Positions 53,679 through 62,625 of a DNA stretch of 64,000 bases are shown here, in pieces. The position numbers and the translations under genes were made by a program. Location: assembly GCA_934364795.1 (NCBI GenBank), contig CAKRMK010000005.1, forward strand, positions 1-64,000, given 5' to 3'. Source of the stretch: an uncultured Blautia sp. (GTDB lineage Bacteria; Bacillota; Clostridia; Lachnospirales; Lachnospiraceae). The notes under the pieces were generated by a model. The model made no database searches and was not told the origin of the DNA. It saw nothing but the letters and a program-made list of their open reading frames with translations. Within the stretch, counting starts at the first letter, position 1. Each line of letters begins with the position of its first letter.

Positions 53679-54617
53679 ATGAAAAAACTCAAACAAAGCC
53701 AGTATTATGGAATCGGGCTCCTGGTACTTATGCTCGTGCTTTTCTGGGCAGTGTTTAAAGTACTTGCTCCTGCCACATTCGGTTCCCCTGACAAGCTGGC
53801 CACCTACATGAAATCAGCACTGATCTATGCAGTAGGCGGCTGTGGACTTTACTTCATCTGCGTAATGGGACCTTTTGATATGAGTGTTGGTGCCAATATC
53901 GTGCTTTCATCCATTATTGCCTGCAACGCAAGTGAGAGATTCGGTTATCTTGGACTTATCATTGCTCCGCTGATCTGTGGTACAATTATCGGTCTGATTA
54001 ACGGAATCGTATACATCAAGCTGCACATTTCTTCTCTGATTGTAACCTGTGCCCTGTCTCTTATTTATGAGGCGTTAAGTGTGTATGCCACAAACGGAAA
54101 GAACGTAATTCTTTCTACAGATTACAGAGCATTTGGTGATTATCCGATGAACCTGATCCTGGCACTGGTTGCATATTGTCTTTGTGCATTTATCCTGAAA
54201 TACACAAAGATCGGTACTTATACATATGCCATTGGAAGCAACGAAGTAGTTGCCAAAAACATGGGTGTAAATGTTGCAAAATATAAGATCGTGGCTTTTA
54301 CACTTGCAGGATTTTTCTTTGGACTTCAGGCAATTTTGACCATTAGCTTTGGTACTTCCATGACATCTGCTTCCAATCTTTCTTCTATGAGCCGTAACTT
54401 TACTCCTCTGATGGGAACTTTCTTTGGACTGGCATTTAAGAAGTATGGACATCCGGTTGTTGCCATTGTAATCGGTGAAATGATTATTCAGCTGATGTTT
54501 AACGGATTCGTTGCACTTGGTGCGCCGACCACCATTCAGAATGTGGTAACTGGTGCTGCTCTTTTGATCATTGTTGCACTGACAACCAAGCCGGTTAAAG
54601 GTCTTGTAGTGAAATAA
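53679..54617 (+). CDS. Ribose-type ABC transporter permease 1
   Basis: Membrane subunit of the BPD_transp_2 (RbsC) family, 312 residues with eight to ten hydrophobic segments. The ATG at 53679 has AAGGAG 7 bp upstream; the frame is open further back through the stem-loop, which is not credible as coding. Family features include FDMSVGANIVLSS (the DLSVG region of RbsC), GLINGIVYIKLHISSLIVTC and the late VVAKNMGVNVAKYKIVAFT. It is followed after 11 bp by the ATPase gene. Confidence 0.92.
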   Translation: MKKLKQSQYYGIGLLVLMLVLFWAVFKVLAPATFGSPDKLATYMKSALIYAVGGCGLYFICVMGPFDMSVGANIVLSSIIACNASERFGYLGLIIAPLICGTIIGLINGIVYIKLHISSLIVTCALSLIYEALSVYATNGKNVILSTDYRAFGDYPMNLILALVAYCLCAFILKYTKIGTYTYAIGSNEVVAKNMGVNVAKYKIVAFTLAGFFFGLQAILTISFGTSMTSASNLSSMSRNFTPLMGTFFGLAFKKYGHPVVAIVIGEMIIQLMFNGFVALGAPTTIQNVVTGAALLIIVALTTKPVKGLVVK

Positions 54618-54628
54618 GGAGAACGATT

Positions 54629-56125
54629 ATGGGTGAAATATTATTAAAAGCAGAAAAGATTGACAAACATTTCGGAATCACACACGCCCTGGATCATGTT
54701 TCCTTTACCTTTGAAAAAGGCGAGATCCATGCACTGATCGGTGAAAATGGTTCCGGCAAATCTACACTGACATCCTGTCTGACTGGTATTTATCAGAAAG
54801 ATTCCGGAAAATTCATTTTGGAAGGAAAAGAGATTACAGCTTCTAATCAGGTAGAGGCGAATCATCAGGGTGTGGCAATTATCGTACAGGAGATTGGAAC
54901 ACTTTCCGGACTGACTGTTGCTGAAAATATTTTCCTTGGAAATGAGGATATGTTTACAAACCATGGAATCAAAAATGCAGCAGCTATGAATAAAAAAGCC
55001 CAGGAATATCTGGACAGTTATGGATTCAATTATATTGATGCTACCAAGGTGATCGATGACTATAATTTCGAGGACCGTAAGCTGGTAGAGATCGTAAAGG
55101 CAACCTATTTCAATCCTAAGGTTCTGGTGGTGGATGAGACAACAACAGCTCTTGGACAGAAAGGCCGTGAGGAACTTTTCAAGGTAATGCATAAGGTTCG
55201 AGATACAGGAAACTGTGTTATCTTTATTTCACATGACCTGGAAGAGGTAATTGAGCAGTCAGATAATATCAGTGTTCTTCGTGATGGTGTGAAGATTGGC
55301 ACTGTTTCCAAAGAAGAGGCTACACCGGACCGACTGAAGTCTCTTATGGTTGGCCGTGAGATTGGTGACAATTATTACCGTACAGATTACGGTGAAGCGG
55401 TTTCAAAGGAAGTCGTTCTTTCTGCCAAAAATGTAACCGTAAAAGGACAGATCGAGAATCTGAACCTGGAGCTTCATAAGGGCGAGATTCTTGGTATCGG
55501 AGGACTTTCCGAGTGCGGTATGCATGAGGTGGGAAAAGCTTTGTTTGGTGCTTCTTACTATCGTGAGGGAAGCGTAACTCTTGGAGATGGAACCCCGATC
55601 AATTCCATTCCGGACGCCATCAAGCACAGCATTGCTTATGCTTCAAAGGACCGTGACAATGAATCACTTGTAATTAATGATACCATTGGTGCAAATATCT
55701 GCCTGCCGTCTCTGGAAGATTTGAAAACACATGGCTTCCTTAAGGCAAAGAACATGAAGGAGTTTGCAAACAAATATGCAAAGCAGATGAGCACAAAGAT
55801 GACAGGTGTTGACCAGTTTGTATCTGCCCTTTCCGGTGGTAACAAGCAGAAGGTGGTACTTGCCCGCTGGGTTGGAAAAGATTCTGACCTGATTATTCTG
55901 GATTCCCCTACCCGTGGTATTGATGTCAAAGTAAAGGCTGATATCTACGCCATGATGGACGATATGAGAAAAAGAGGAAAATCTATTATCATGATTTCTG
56001 AAGAGATCATGGAGCTTCTTGGTATGGCTGACCGTATCCTGATCATGAAGGATGGCAAGATCAATGGTGAATTCTTTCGCTCTCCGGATCTGAAAGATAC
56101 AGATTTGATTGACAATATGATTTAA
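54629..56125 (+). CDS. Ribose-type ABC transporter ATP-binding protein (two ABC domains)
   Basis: Tandem ATPase of the RbsA/MglA class, 498 residues. The first domain has a perfect Walker A (GENGSGKST, about 38-46), Q-loop (IVQEIGTLSGLTV), and Walker B LVVDETTTAL, but its signature motif is replaced by NFEDRKLVEI, a weak LSGGQ. The second has the reverse: a degenerate Walker A (GGLSECGMHEVGKALFG), a strong signature LSGGNKQKVVLARW and Walker B LIILDSPTRGID. Such asymmetry is normal for the RbsA class. It energises import through the two flanking permeases. Confidence 0.94.
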   Translation: MGEILLKAEKIDKHFGITHALDHVSFTFEKGEIHALIGENGSGKSTLTSCLTGIYQKDSGKFILEGKEITASNQVEANHQGVAIIVQEIGTLSGLTVAENIFLGNEDMFTNHGIKNAAAMNKKAQEYLDSYGFNYIDATKVIDDYNFEDRKLVEIVKATYFNPKVLVVDETTTALGQKGREELFKVMHKVRDTGNCVIFISHDLEEVIEQSDNISVLRDGVKIGTVSKEEATPDRLKSLMVGREIGDNYYRTDYGEAVSKEVVLSAKNVTVKGQIENLNLELHKGEILGIGGLSECGMHEVGKALFGASYYREGSVTLGDGTPINSIPDAIKHSIAYASKDRDNESLVINDTIGANICLPSLEDLKTHGFLKAKNMKEFANKYAKQMSTKMTGVDQFVSALSGGNKQKVVLARWVGKDSDLIILDSPTRGIDVKVKADIYAMMDDMRKRGKSIIMISEEIMELLGMADRILIMKDGKINGEFFRSPDLKDTDLIDNMI

Positions 56126-56137
56126 GGGGGTAAAAAA

Positions 56138-57097
56138 ATGGATACAGCAAAAAATTCATCTGATAAAGTACCATTTCTGGAACGTCCCATTGTGCGTACG
56201 ATCCTTCCAATCGCAGGTTTTGTTATTATCTGTGTATTGTTTGAAATTCTTACAAATGGAAGATTATTCCAGCCGAAGAATATTTCTCTTCTGCTGAGTC
56301 AGTCTTATATGCTTCTGATTTCTTCCATTGGTGTGTTTATGGTCATGACCATGGGTGGTCTGGATTTTTCCCAGGGCTCTATGCTGGGCGTGGCTTCTAT
56401 CGTAGTCTGCTATCTGTCCCATTATAACATGATACTGGCAGCAATCGGTGGAGTGGTAACCGGTGGTCTTATCGGACTTATGAATGGTTATTTCAATGTT
56501 AAGAGAAAAATTACAAGTTTTATTGTTACTATCTGCAGCATGTACCTTTTCCGTGGTGTGTGTGCATATGCAACCACGAATTCTCCGGTTTATGCAATAA
56601 GTGATATTTCCAAGTATAATACACTTCCATTTATGCTTACCTTTACAGTGATTATTTTTGTAATTGCGTATCTGGTATTTACTTTTACAGGACTTGGCTC
56701 CAGACTGAAAGCAATCGGTGCAGGTGAGACTGCCGCAAGATTTGCAGGTATCCGCGTAGAGCGTACAAAAATCCTGATCTTTGGTGCCGCAGGCTGTATT
56801 ACAGGACTGGCTGCATTTGTAAATGCAATTAAGGTTGGTTCTGTTACTTCCACAGCGGGAAATCAGCTGGAGACACAGATTATGATCGCTCTGGTACTTG
56901 GCGGAATGCCTGTAAATGGCGGTGCAAAGGTAAGATTCTATAACATCATTCTTGGTGTTATGACTTATAAGGTTCTTTCCAGCGGACTGGTTATGCTGAT
57001 GATGCCTACACAGCTGCAGCAGCTGATTCTGGGAATTATTTTCCTGATCGAAGTTGCTTTGTTTAGTGACAGGAAGACTGGTATGATTGTGAAGTAA
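56138..57097 (+). CDS. Ribose-type ABC transporter permease 2
   Basis: Second RbsC-family permease, 319 residues, with about eight to ten hydrophobic segments. GGLDFSQGSMLGV is the conserved early motif (cf. DLSVG) and FAGIRVERTKILIFGAAG the late cytoplasmic loop. It differs clearly from permease 1, so the importer is likely a heterodimer of two distinct permeases. TTAAGGGGG precedes the ATG, and a terminator follows at 57136. Substrate is not evident; a pentose, rhamnose or autoinducer-like sugar is possible. Confidence 0.92.
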   Translation: MDTAKNSSDKVPFLERPIVRTILPIAGFVIICVLFEILTNGRLFQPKNISLLLSQSYMLLISSIGVFMVMTMGGLDFSQGSMLGVASIVVCYLSHYNMILAAIGGVVTGGLIGLMNGYFNVKRKITSFIVTICSMYLFRGVCAYATTNSPVYAISDISKYNTLPFMLTFTVIIFVIAYLVFTFTGLGSRLKAIGAGETAARFAGIRVERTKILIFGAAGCITGLAAFVNAIKVGSVTSTAGNQLETQIMIALVLGGMPVNGGAKVRFYNIILGVMTYKVLSSGLVMLMMPTQLQQLILGIIFLIEVALFSDRKTGMIVK

Positions 57098-57133
57098 ACT
57101 TAAGAGCGGTTCTCTGTGAGACGTATTTTGAAA

Positions 57134-57183
57134 TGCCCCCCTTTTGTTAGACAAAAACAAGTTTAACGAAAGGGGGTATTTCT
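57134..57183 (+). terminator. Rho-independent terminator of the ribose-type importer operon
   Basis: CCCCCCTTTTGTTA (57136-57149) pairs with TAACGAAAGGGGG (57164-57176), followed by TATTTCTAT. Confidence 0.75.
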
Positions 57184-57203
57184 ATGTTTGGGTAGATTAA
57201 TGA

Positions 57204-57545
57204 TGTAACTGTAAAATTTTTATAAAACAGGAAAAAGTAGTTGTCAAAGATAAAAGTGGTGGGTATACTAAAGTCAGAACAAAATTTATCTGTATTCCTT
57301 TTCGGAGTGAAATTTCTCATTCATATGCGTATCATTTTAAAAAATCAAAACGTTCCCAAAAGCATAAATCTGTTAAAGAAACGATGGTTCGATTGGATAA
57401 GATTAAATATGAGGCTTTGAAATTTGTTGAGGACTATGTAGCACATCTGAATAAAACAAGGGAATTGGATGACAGAGAATTTAAAAGAAGATATACATAT
57501 TTATCGTTACAATATTTTCATGATGAATTAGGAGTAAGCGTTTGA
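57204..57545 (+). pseudogene. Orphan open frame without start codon, coupled to the GNAT gene
   Basis: A frame of 113 codons is open from just after a TGA (57201-57203) to the TGA at 57543-57545. It reads KQEKVVVKDKSGGYTKVRTK and later FVEDYVAHLNKTRELDDREF and YLSLQYFHDELGVSV, which looks like real protein rather than random translation. There is no ATG until 57384, and the upstream ATG (57184) with a good ribosome site is in another frame and stops after three codons. It is probably the tail of a gene whose front was lost or frameshifted. Its stop overlaps the GNAT start as TGATG, implying former or present translational coupling. I do not recognise the family. Confidence 0.5.
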
Positions 57546-58309
57546 TGATTTACGAATTACAAGACCCGGACAAAGCTAGCAGCCTTTTTTCCGGCTGGCA
57601 GGACAGTGTGGTATGGTCTGCACTGCAGGGCGTAATGGGAAAAATATATGTGGATTCTTTGGAAAACCCTTCAAGCGGTGCTGTTATGCTGGGAGATTTT
57701 TGCTTTTTAAGTGGAATCCCGATGGAAGAAGTGGCGAAATTTATACCTGCTGATTGTCAGCAGGAGGAAAGGATTCTTGTGCCGCAGAATGAAGAATGGG
57801 CAGATCTGATCCAAAGCTGTTACAAAGAAAAAGCGAAAAGAGCCACTCGTTATGCCATAAAAAAAGAACCTGGGATTTTTGATCTTGAAAAGTTACAAGA
57901 CATAGCAGAAAGTCTGCCCCGGGAATATGAGATGAAGCTGATAGATAAAGAACTTTTTGAAATCTGCAGACGCACTGAATGGAGTAAAGATCTGGCAGTA
58001 AATTATGAAAGCTATGATCTGTATCAAAGGTTTGGACTTGGTGTGGTTATTTTGAAAGACGGAGAAATAGTTGCAGGAATTTCTTCTTATTCCGGTTATC
58101 ACGGTGGAATAGAAATTGAAGTTGTGACCCGAGAAGATTACCGAAGAAAAGGGCTTGCCTGTATCGGTGGAGCCAGGATGCTTCTGGAATGCGAGAAACG
58201 AGGGCTCTACCCCAATTGGGATGCGGCGAATAAAATGTCCGTGGGACTGGCTGAAAAACTGGGATACCATTTCAGTCATGAATATTATGTATATAAAGTA
58301 CATAAATAA
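57545..58309 (+). CDS. GNAT-family acetyltransferase
   Basis: A 254-residue protein of the GNAT_acetyltr_2 type (two-lobed). The acetyl-CoA-binding half spans about residues 140-245, with VVILKDGEIVAGISSYSGY and the P-loop-like VVTREDYRRKGLACIGGARML (motif A, R/Q-x-x-G-x-A). Substrate is unknown. The ATG at 57545 overlaps the upstream stop (TGATG), with AGGAG at 57530. The next gene follows after 25 bp, so these small genes and spmAB may share a transcript. Confidence 0.88.
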   Translation: MIYELQDPDKASSLFSGWQDSVVWSALQGVMGKIYVDSLENPSSGAVMLGDFCFLSGIPMEEVAKFIPADCQQEERILVPQNEEWADLIQSCYKEKAKRATRYAIKKEPGIFDLEKLQDIAESLPREYEMKLIDKELFEICRRTEWSKDLAVNYESYDLYQRFGLGVVILKDGEIVAGISSYSGYHGGIEIEVVTREDYRRKGLACIGGARMLLECEKRGLYPNWDAANKMSVGLAEKLGYHFSHEYYVYKVHK

Positions 58310-58334
58310 GAAGTAGAGATCACAGGAGGAGTTT

Positions 58335-58871
58335 ATGACTGGATTTGACAAACTTGAGAATAGTTTAATAGATGTAATAAAAGAGGAACAGGCAAAGCTT
58401 GGTTTTAAAGAGGAAAAGATCCATTTGTATTATCCGCTTTCTTCTTTGAACCATTTTTTTGCAGCACAGGATACTGCCGATGAGATGGCGGCAAGACTTT
58501 CTGAGATGCCGGAAAGTCTGGTACAAAAACTGGGGCAGGTGTCAGCTACTCATAAAGGCGAGCGCTTCTGTTTTTATATTCCGGAGCCTGGAAGTGTATA
58601 TGTTCATGAGAATATGAAAGAAAATGAATTTATCAAAGTGCTGATTGATCTGGTACAGCAGCATGACTGTACGAAAGAAAAATTGCTGGATCTTTTTGCA
58701 TCCTACTGGGATAAAACGGAATGCAAAGATATGAACAATGGAGAATTTGATTTCTTTATCCGTTTTATAGACAAAGAAGATGACTTATATTACTACTGTT
58801 TTAAGGATGAAGGTTTTCACTTTATTTACCACAGATTTTTACCGGAAGACTATGAAGATTTTGGTTTCTAA
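58335..58871 (+). CDS. Conserved hypothetical protein (DUF3877-like)
   Basis: A soluble 178-residue protein, with no signal peptide, membrane segment or catalytic motif that I can point to. The general look (LGFKEEKIHLYYPLSSLNHF, IPEPGSVYVHENM, FLIRFIDKEDDLYYY-like stretch near the end) recalls an uncharacterised family of Lachnospiraceae proteins, possibly DUF3877, from memory only. ACAGGAGG precedes the ATG. It sits in a close-packed run between the GNAT gene and spmA. Confidence 0.65.
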   Translation: MTGFDKLENSLIDVIKEEQAKLGFKEEKIHLYYPLSSLNHFFAAQDTADEMAARLSEMPESLVQKLGQVSATHKGERFCFYIPEPGSVYVHENMKENEFIKVLIDLVQQHDCTKEKLLDLFASYWDKTECKDMNNGEFDFFIRFIDKEDDLYYYCFKDEGFHFIYHRFLPEDYEDFGF

Positions 58872-58906
58872 AAGGAAATATGCCTGTTAAAAAGGAGTGC
58901 ATATTT

Positions 58907-59527
58907 ATGATGTCTTATCTGTGGGGCGGTATGATTCTTCTCGGTGTGATTTATGGAGCTTTTGCCGGAAACTTAAGTGCGGTGACAGCAGCAGTAGTAA
59001 ATTCAGCGAGAGAGGCAGTGAATCTGGTGATTGCCATTTTGGGAATCACCGCTTTCTGGACAGGAATCATGAAAATCGCAGAAAAAGCGGGGCTTGTGGA
59101 GAAACTGGCAGAAAAAACAGGCCCTTTACTTGCTTTTTTATTTCCGGAATTAAAAAATGAAGAAAAAGCAAAATATTATATTTCGTTAAATTTTTTATCT
59201 AATTTTCTTGGTTTAAGCCATGCAAGTACCAGCTCCGGGCTTCTTGCTTTTCAGGAACTGGACCGGCTCAACGGACACAGTACGGTTGCCAGTAAGGCAA
59301 TGTGTACCTTTCTGATCATCAATGTTTCTTCCCTTCAGTTATTGCCTGTTAATATGATTGCCTACCGTGCACAATATGGCAGCCCGGTTCCGGCTGCAAT
59401 TGTAGGCCCTGCTATATTTGCCACAGGAATGAGTACGCTTGCTGCAATTTTGTTTTGCAGATTTATGAATAAGAATGGCAGGAATTTTTCTGAAGGAAAT
59501 ACAGGCAGTCAGCGGAGGTTTCCATGA
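58907..59527 (+). CDS. spmA: Spore maturation protein A
   Basis: Membrane protein of the nucleoside-recognition (Gate) family needed for normal spore core dehydration in Bacillus. I choose the ATG at 58907 (AAAAGGAG upstream), which begins MMSYLWGGMILLGV, over the open frame from 58880; 206 residues. Four to five hydrophobic segments are seen, with the family blocks NSAREAVNLVIAILGITAFW and FLGLSHASTSSGLLAFQEL. The spmB start overlaps its stop by four bases (ATGA). Presence of the pair indicates a spore-forming ancestry. Confidence 0.92.
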   Translation: MMSYLWGGMILLGVIYGAFAGNLSAVTAAVVNSAREAVNLVIAILGITAFWTGIMKIAEKAGLVEKLAEKTGPLLAFLFPELKNEEKAKYYISLNFLSNFLGLSHASTSSGLLAFQELDRLNGHSTVASKAMCTFLIINVSSLQLLPVNMIAYRAQYGSPVPAAIVGPAIFATGMSTLAAILFCRFMNKNGRNFSEGNTGSQRRFP

Positions 59528-60069
59528 AAATCATCACGTATATTTCAGATTTTATGATTCCTGTTCTTTTATTTTGGATAATCGGAAACGGCATTTTAGC
59601 AAAACGTGATATTTATCAGGATTTTCTTGAGGGAGCCCGTGAAGGCTTAAAAGCTGTGGCAGCTATCTGTCCTACTTTGATTGGACTTATGACAGCAGTA
59701 GGAGTTTTGCGTGCTTCCGGTTTCCTTGAATTTCTGGGAAATTTTCTGGGTAAGGTTACAGAGAGGCTTGGAATGCCTGGGGAAATTCTTCCGCTTACGT
59801 TAGTGCGTCTGTTTTCCTCCAGTGCAGCCACCAGCCTGCTTTTGGATATCTTTAAGGAATATGGAACAGAGTCCACAACAGGGGTTATGGCGGCAGTTAT
59901 TTTAAGTTCTACAGAGAGTGTTTTTTATTGCATGAGTGTTTATTTTGGCATTACAAAAGTAAAAAAGACCAGGTATACGTTACCTGGTGCGCTGGTGGCT
60001 ACAGTGGTGGGGGTGATAGCAGCAATTGGTATAGCTTCGATTTGTTGGAAAAATATACGCCTCACATAG
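59524..60069 (+). CDS. spmB: Spore maturation protein B
   Basis: Companion of SpmA, 181 residues, also a Gate-domain membrane protein. Characteristic segments are EGAREGLKAVAAICPTLIGL and VRLFSSSAATSLLLDIFKEYG, plus STESVFYCMSVYFGITKVKK. Start overlaps spmA stop, so translation is coupled. The stop lies inside the left arm of the terminator hairpin at 60058. Confidence 0.93.
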   Translation: MKIITYISDFMIPVLLFWIIGNGILAKRDIYQDFLEGAREGLKAVAAICPTLIGLMTAVGVLRASGFLEFLGNFLGKVTERLGMPGEILPLTLVRLFSSSAATSLLLDIFKEYGTESTTGVMAAVILSSTESVFYCMSVYFGITKVKKTRYTLPGALVATVVGVIAAIGIASICWKNIRLT

Positions 60070-60118
60070 AATAAAAGTTATTAGTTCTATGTAAGGCGCA
60101 CCTTTAATTATATTTTAG
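60058..60118 (+). terminator. Terminator overlapping the end of spmB
   Basis: CGCCTCACATAGAA (60058-60071) is complementary to TTCTATGTAAGGCG (60085-60098) except for one mismatch, followed by a T-rich stretch. The spmB stop codon (60067-60069) lies within the stem. Confidence 0.75.
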
Positions 60119-60133
60119 ACGCATTTGCTTGCC

Positions 60134-60212
60134 AGAGTCTGTTTGAAAAAGGATTTCTGCAAGATGTGAGTCACACTTTGTGGGAGATTTTACCTGAATT
60201 CAGTTGCCGTAG
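60134..60212. repeat. Dispersed palindromic repeat, half copy D
   Basis: AGAGTCTGTTTGAAAAAGGA, TTCTGCAAGATGTGAGTCAC, TTTGTGGGAGATTTTACCTG and AATTCAGTTGCCGTAG match the reverse complement of the right arm and then the inner left arm of copies A and B. It ends right at the stop codon of the GH3 gene (60214) and stands between convergent genes. Confidence 0.75.
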
Positions 60213-60213
60213 T

Positions 60214-62625
60214 TTAGTCAATTTTTAAGATCAGTTCCAGTACCCGGCGGGCGCTGTGCTCAAGCTCTGGGCGTCCAAGCTGTCCCATTTCCATTGCTTT
60301 TTTCACACGTTCCGGGAAACCGGTACCCATTTTTACGTCATTTCCGGCTTTGATTTCTTTATAGTGTTCCGCTCTTGTCCACCAGTCAGTAGTAACCATA
60401 CCCTTGAAGCCCCATTCGCCGCGAAGGATATCTTCCAGAAGCTCATGGTTCTCTGAAGCACGATGACCATTGATTGCATTGTAGGAGGACATGATTGTCC
60501 ATGGCTGTGCCTCTTTTACAATGATTTCAAAGCCTCTTAGATAAATTTCACGGAGTGCTCTTTCGGAAACACGAGAATCGCTGTGCTTACGGTTAGTTTC
60601 TTTGTTATTTGCAGCAAAATGTTTCACAGATGCGGCAATATGCTGGGACTGAATACCTTTTACCATAGCAGCGCCCATTTTTCCTGCGATAAGCGGATCC
60701 TCTGAATAATATTCAAAGTTTCTCCCGCACAGAGGATTTCTGTGGATGTTTACAGCAGGTGTGAGCCATACAGCAAGATTATTTTCTTTTACTTCTTCTG
60801 CGCCAGCCTGTCCGATCTGCTGTAAAAGTGCCGGATTCCAGGTGCAGGCAAGAAGAGTTGCACATGGCCATGCGGTTGTATTCATACTGCAGTCGCCACT
60901 GATACGTACACCGGCAGGACCATCTGTTGTCATAATTGAAGGAACACCGTAATCCGGAAGGTTTCCGAAGCCAAAGGTATTGGCAACGCCGGTATTTGGC
61001 TGTCCACCCAGAAGATGGATCAGGTCATCATCGCTTAACTGTGCCATAAAATCATCAAGGGAGAGTCGGCCTTCTGCCACATCAATAAACTGTTTTTTAC
61101 CATAGTTATCAAAAAGCGCACCCCGTGCACATCCGCGTACACCAGGAGTAAGTCCCTCTTCTGTACCGGGTGTCATTTTTTCAAAGACACATTCATTCAT
61201 ATCCGGGCACTGGGACTGCGGCAGCTCTTCAAAGCTTCCGTCAGAAAGCATACGCTCTTTCAGGCAGCTTGGAACCATACGTGCGGTAAGCTGTCTGGTG
61301 ATCACATTTTCGGAAAGCTCCATAGTCTGGATTTCTTCTTCTGTGTTTCTTACAGAAGTTCCGATAAAGAATTTGTAAGTGCCTTTTTCAAGAATATATG
61401 CAGATTTCTGGATTTTTCCAAGGTCATCGTAGGAAGCCATGTCTGCTTTTGCAAAGGAAAGGCGTACCAGCTGTGTTTCTCCTGGCAGAAGAAGACGGGT
61501 TTTTGCAAAGGCAGCAAGCTGGCGGGCAGGTTTTTTCAGGATACCCTGTGGAGCTTCAAAATAAAGCTGTATTACTTCTTTTCCAGCTGCATCCCCTGTA
61601 TTGGTAATCTGTACTTCTGCAAAAATTTCCTCCGCTGTTTCCCACATTGCTGTATTATCCAGGTCAAAGGTGGTGTAGGAAAGTCCGTATCCAAAGGGAT
61701 AAACAACCTTCGCCTTTGCTCCCGGGATAGTTTCAAAGTAGCGGTAGCCTACATAAATATCCTCAGTGTAGTTTACATAATCAAAGGATTCATGGAAGTT
61801 TGCAGTAGATGGATAGTCATCAACGCTGGCAGCAAAGGTATCAACCAGTTTACCGGATGGATTTCCCTTTCCAACGAGGAGCTCTGCCATAACAAGTCCG
61901 CCTTCCATTCCTCCCTGCCATCCAAGAAGTGCAGAAGAGATCTGGTCATCATTTTTTACCCAGGAAAGGTCGATGATACCACCGATATTAAGGACTACAA
62001 CAATGTTGTCGAAACGTTCTTTTACCATAGCTACCATCGCTTTTTCACGGGCAGTGAGATAAAAATCTCCGTCAGGGAAAACAACAGCAGAGGTTTTTGG
62101 CATGGAGGTTTCATTTTCCCATGGATTAAACTCATTGTTGCACTCTATGCTGGAACGGTCCCAGCCTTCACCGGAGAAACGGCTGATCACAATTACGGCA
62201 ACATCAGCAAATGCCTTAGCCCCATCTGCCAGTTCTGCTGGAAGCTCCGGTTCTACAGTCATGCCTGGAGCTGCGCCGTTTTCATACTGGTGGCGGATAT
62301 CTGTATTATAAAATGCAGATAATGGTTCATAAATCTGAACTGCATTTTCCTGCATTTTCAGTCCGTCATAAAGATTGTGGACGTAGGAAACCATAACATC
62401 TCCGCTTCCTCCGCCGCCTTTTACATAGTCAAAGCTTCCTTTTCCAAATAAAGCAATGCGGGTTCCTTCTGCCAGCGGAAGAAGATGGTTTTCATTTTTT
62501 AAAAGAACCATACCTTCTTTGGCGGCCTCTTTAGAAAGCTGAATGTGTTCTTTGCTTGCAGTTACACGGCCGCTTTCCTTAAGGGGAAGGTTTGGCTGAA
62601 ATTTGACACGGGTCCATTTGTTCAT
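60214..62625 (-). CDS. Cytoplasmic GH3 beta-glycosidase with reversed domain order
   Basis: An 803-residue enzyme without signal peptide, for breaking down imported glycosides. The order is GH3 C-terminal-type domain first (about 30-290, KEGMVLLKNENHLLPL), then an FnIII-like domain (about 310-430, YGLSYTTFDL, QITNTGDAAGKEVIQLYF), then the catalytic barrel (about 515-800) with TTDGPAGVRISG, CGRNFEYYSEDP, KHFAANNKETNR and nucleophile D747 in MVTTDW. This order is typical of bacterial beta-glucosidases/rhamnosidase-accessory enzymes. AAGGAGG precedes the ATG. It is divergent from an AraC regulator gene, which probably controls it. Confidence 0.93.
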   Translation of the reverse strand: MNKWTRVKFQPNLPLKESGRVTASKEHIQLSKEAAKEGMVLLKNENHLLPLAEGTRIALFGKGSFDYVKGGGGSGDVMVSYVHNLYDGLKMQENAVQIYEPLSAFYNTDIRHQYENGAAPGMTVEPELPAELADGAKAFADVAVIVISRFSGEGWDRSSIECNNEFNPWENETSMPKTSAVVFPDGDFYLTAREKAMVAMVKERFDNIVVVLNIGGIIDLSWVKNDDQISSALLGWQGGMEGGLVMAELLVGKGNPSGKLVDTFAASVDDYPSTANFHESFDYVNYTEDIYVGYRYFETIPGAKAKVVYPFGYGLSYTTFDLDNTAMWETAEEIFAEVQITNTGDAAGKEVIQLYFEAPQGILKKPARQLAAFAKTRLLLPGETQLVRLSFAKADMASYDDLGKIQKSAYILEKGTYKFFIGTSVRNTEEEIQTMELSENVITRQLTARMVPSCLKERMLSDGSFEELPQSQCPDMNECVFEKMTPGTEEGLTPGVRGCARGALFDNYGKKQFIDVAEGRLSLDDFMAQLSDDDLIHLLGGQPNTGVANTFGFGNLPDYGVPSIMTTDGPAGVRISGDCSMNTTAWPCATLLACTWNPALLQQIGQAGAEEVKENNLAVWLTPAVNIHRNPLCGRNFEYYSEDPLIAGKMGAAMVKGIQSQHIAASVKHFAANNKETNRKHSDSRVSERALREIYLRGFEIIVKEAQPWTIMSSYNAINGHRASENHELLEDILRGEWGFKGMVTTDWWTRAEHYKEIKAGNDVKMGTGFPERVKKAMEMGQLGRPELEHSARRVLELILKID

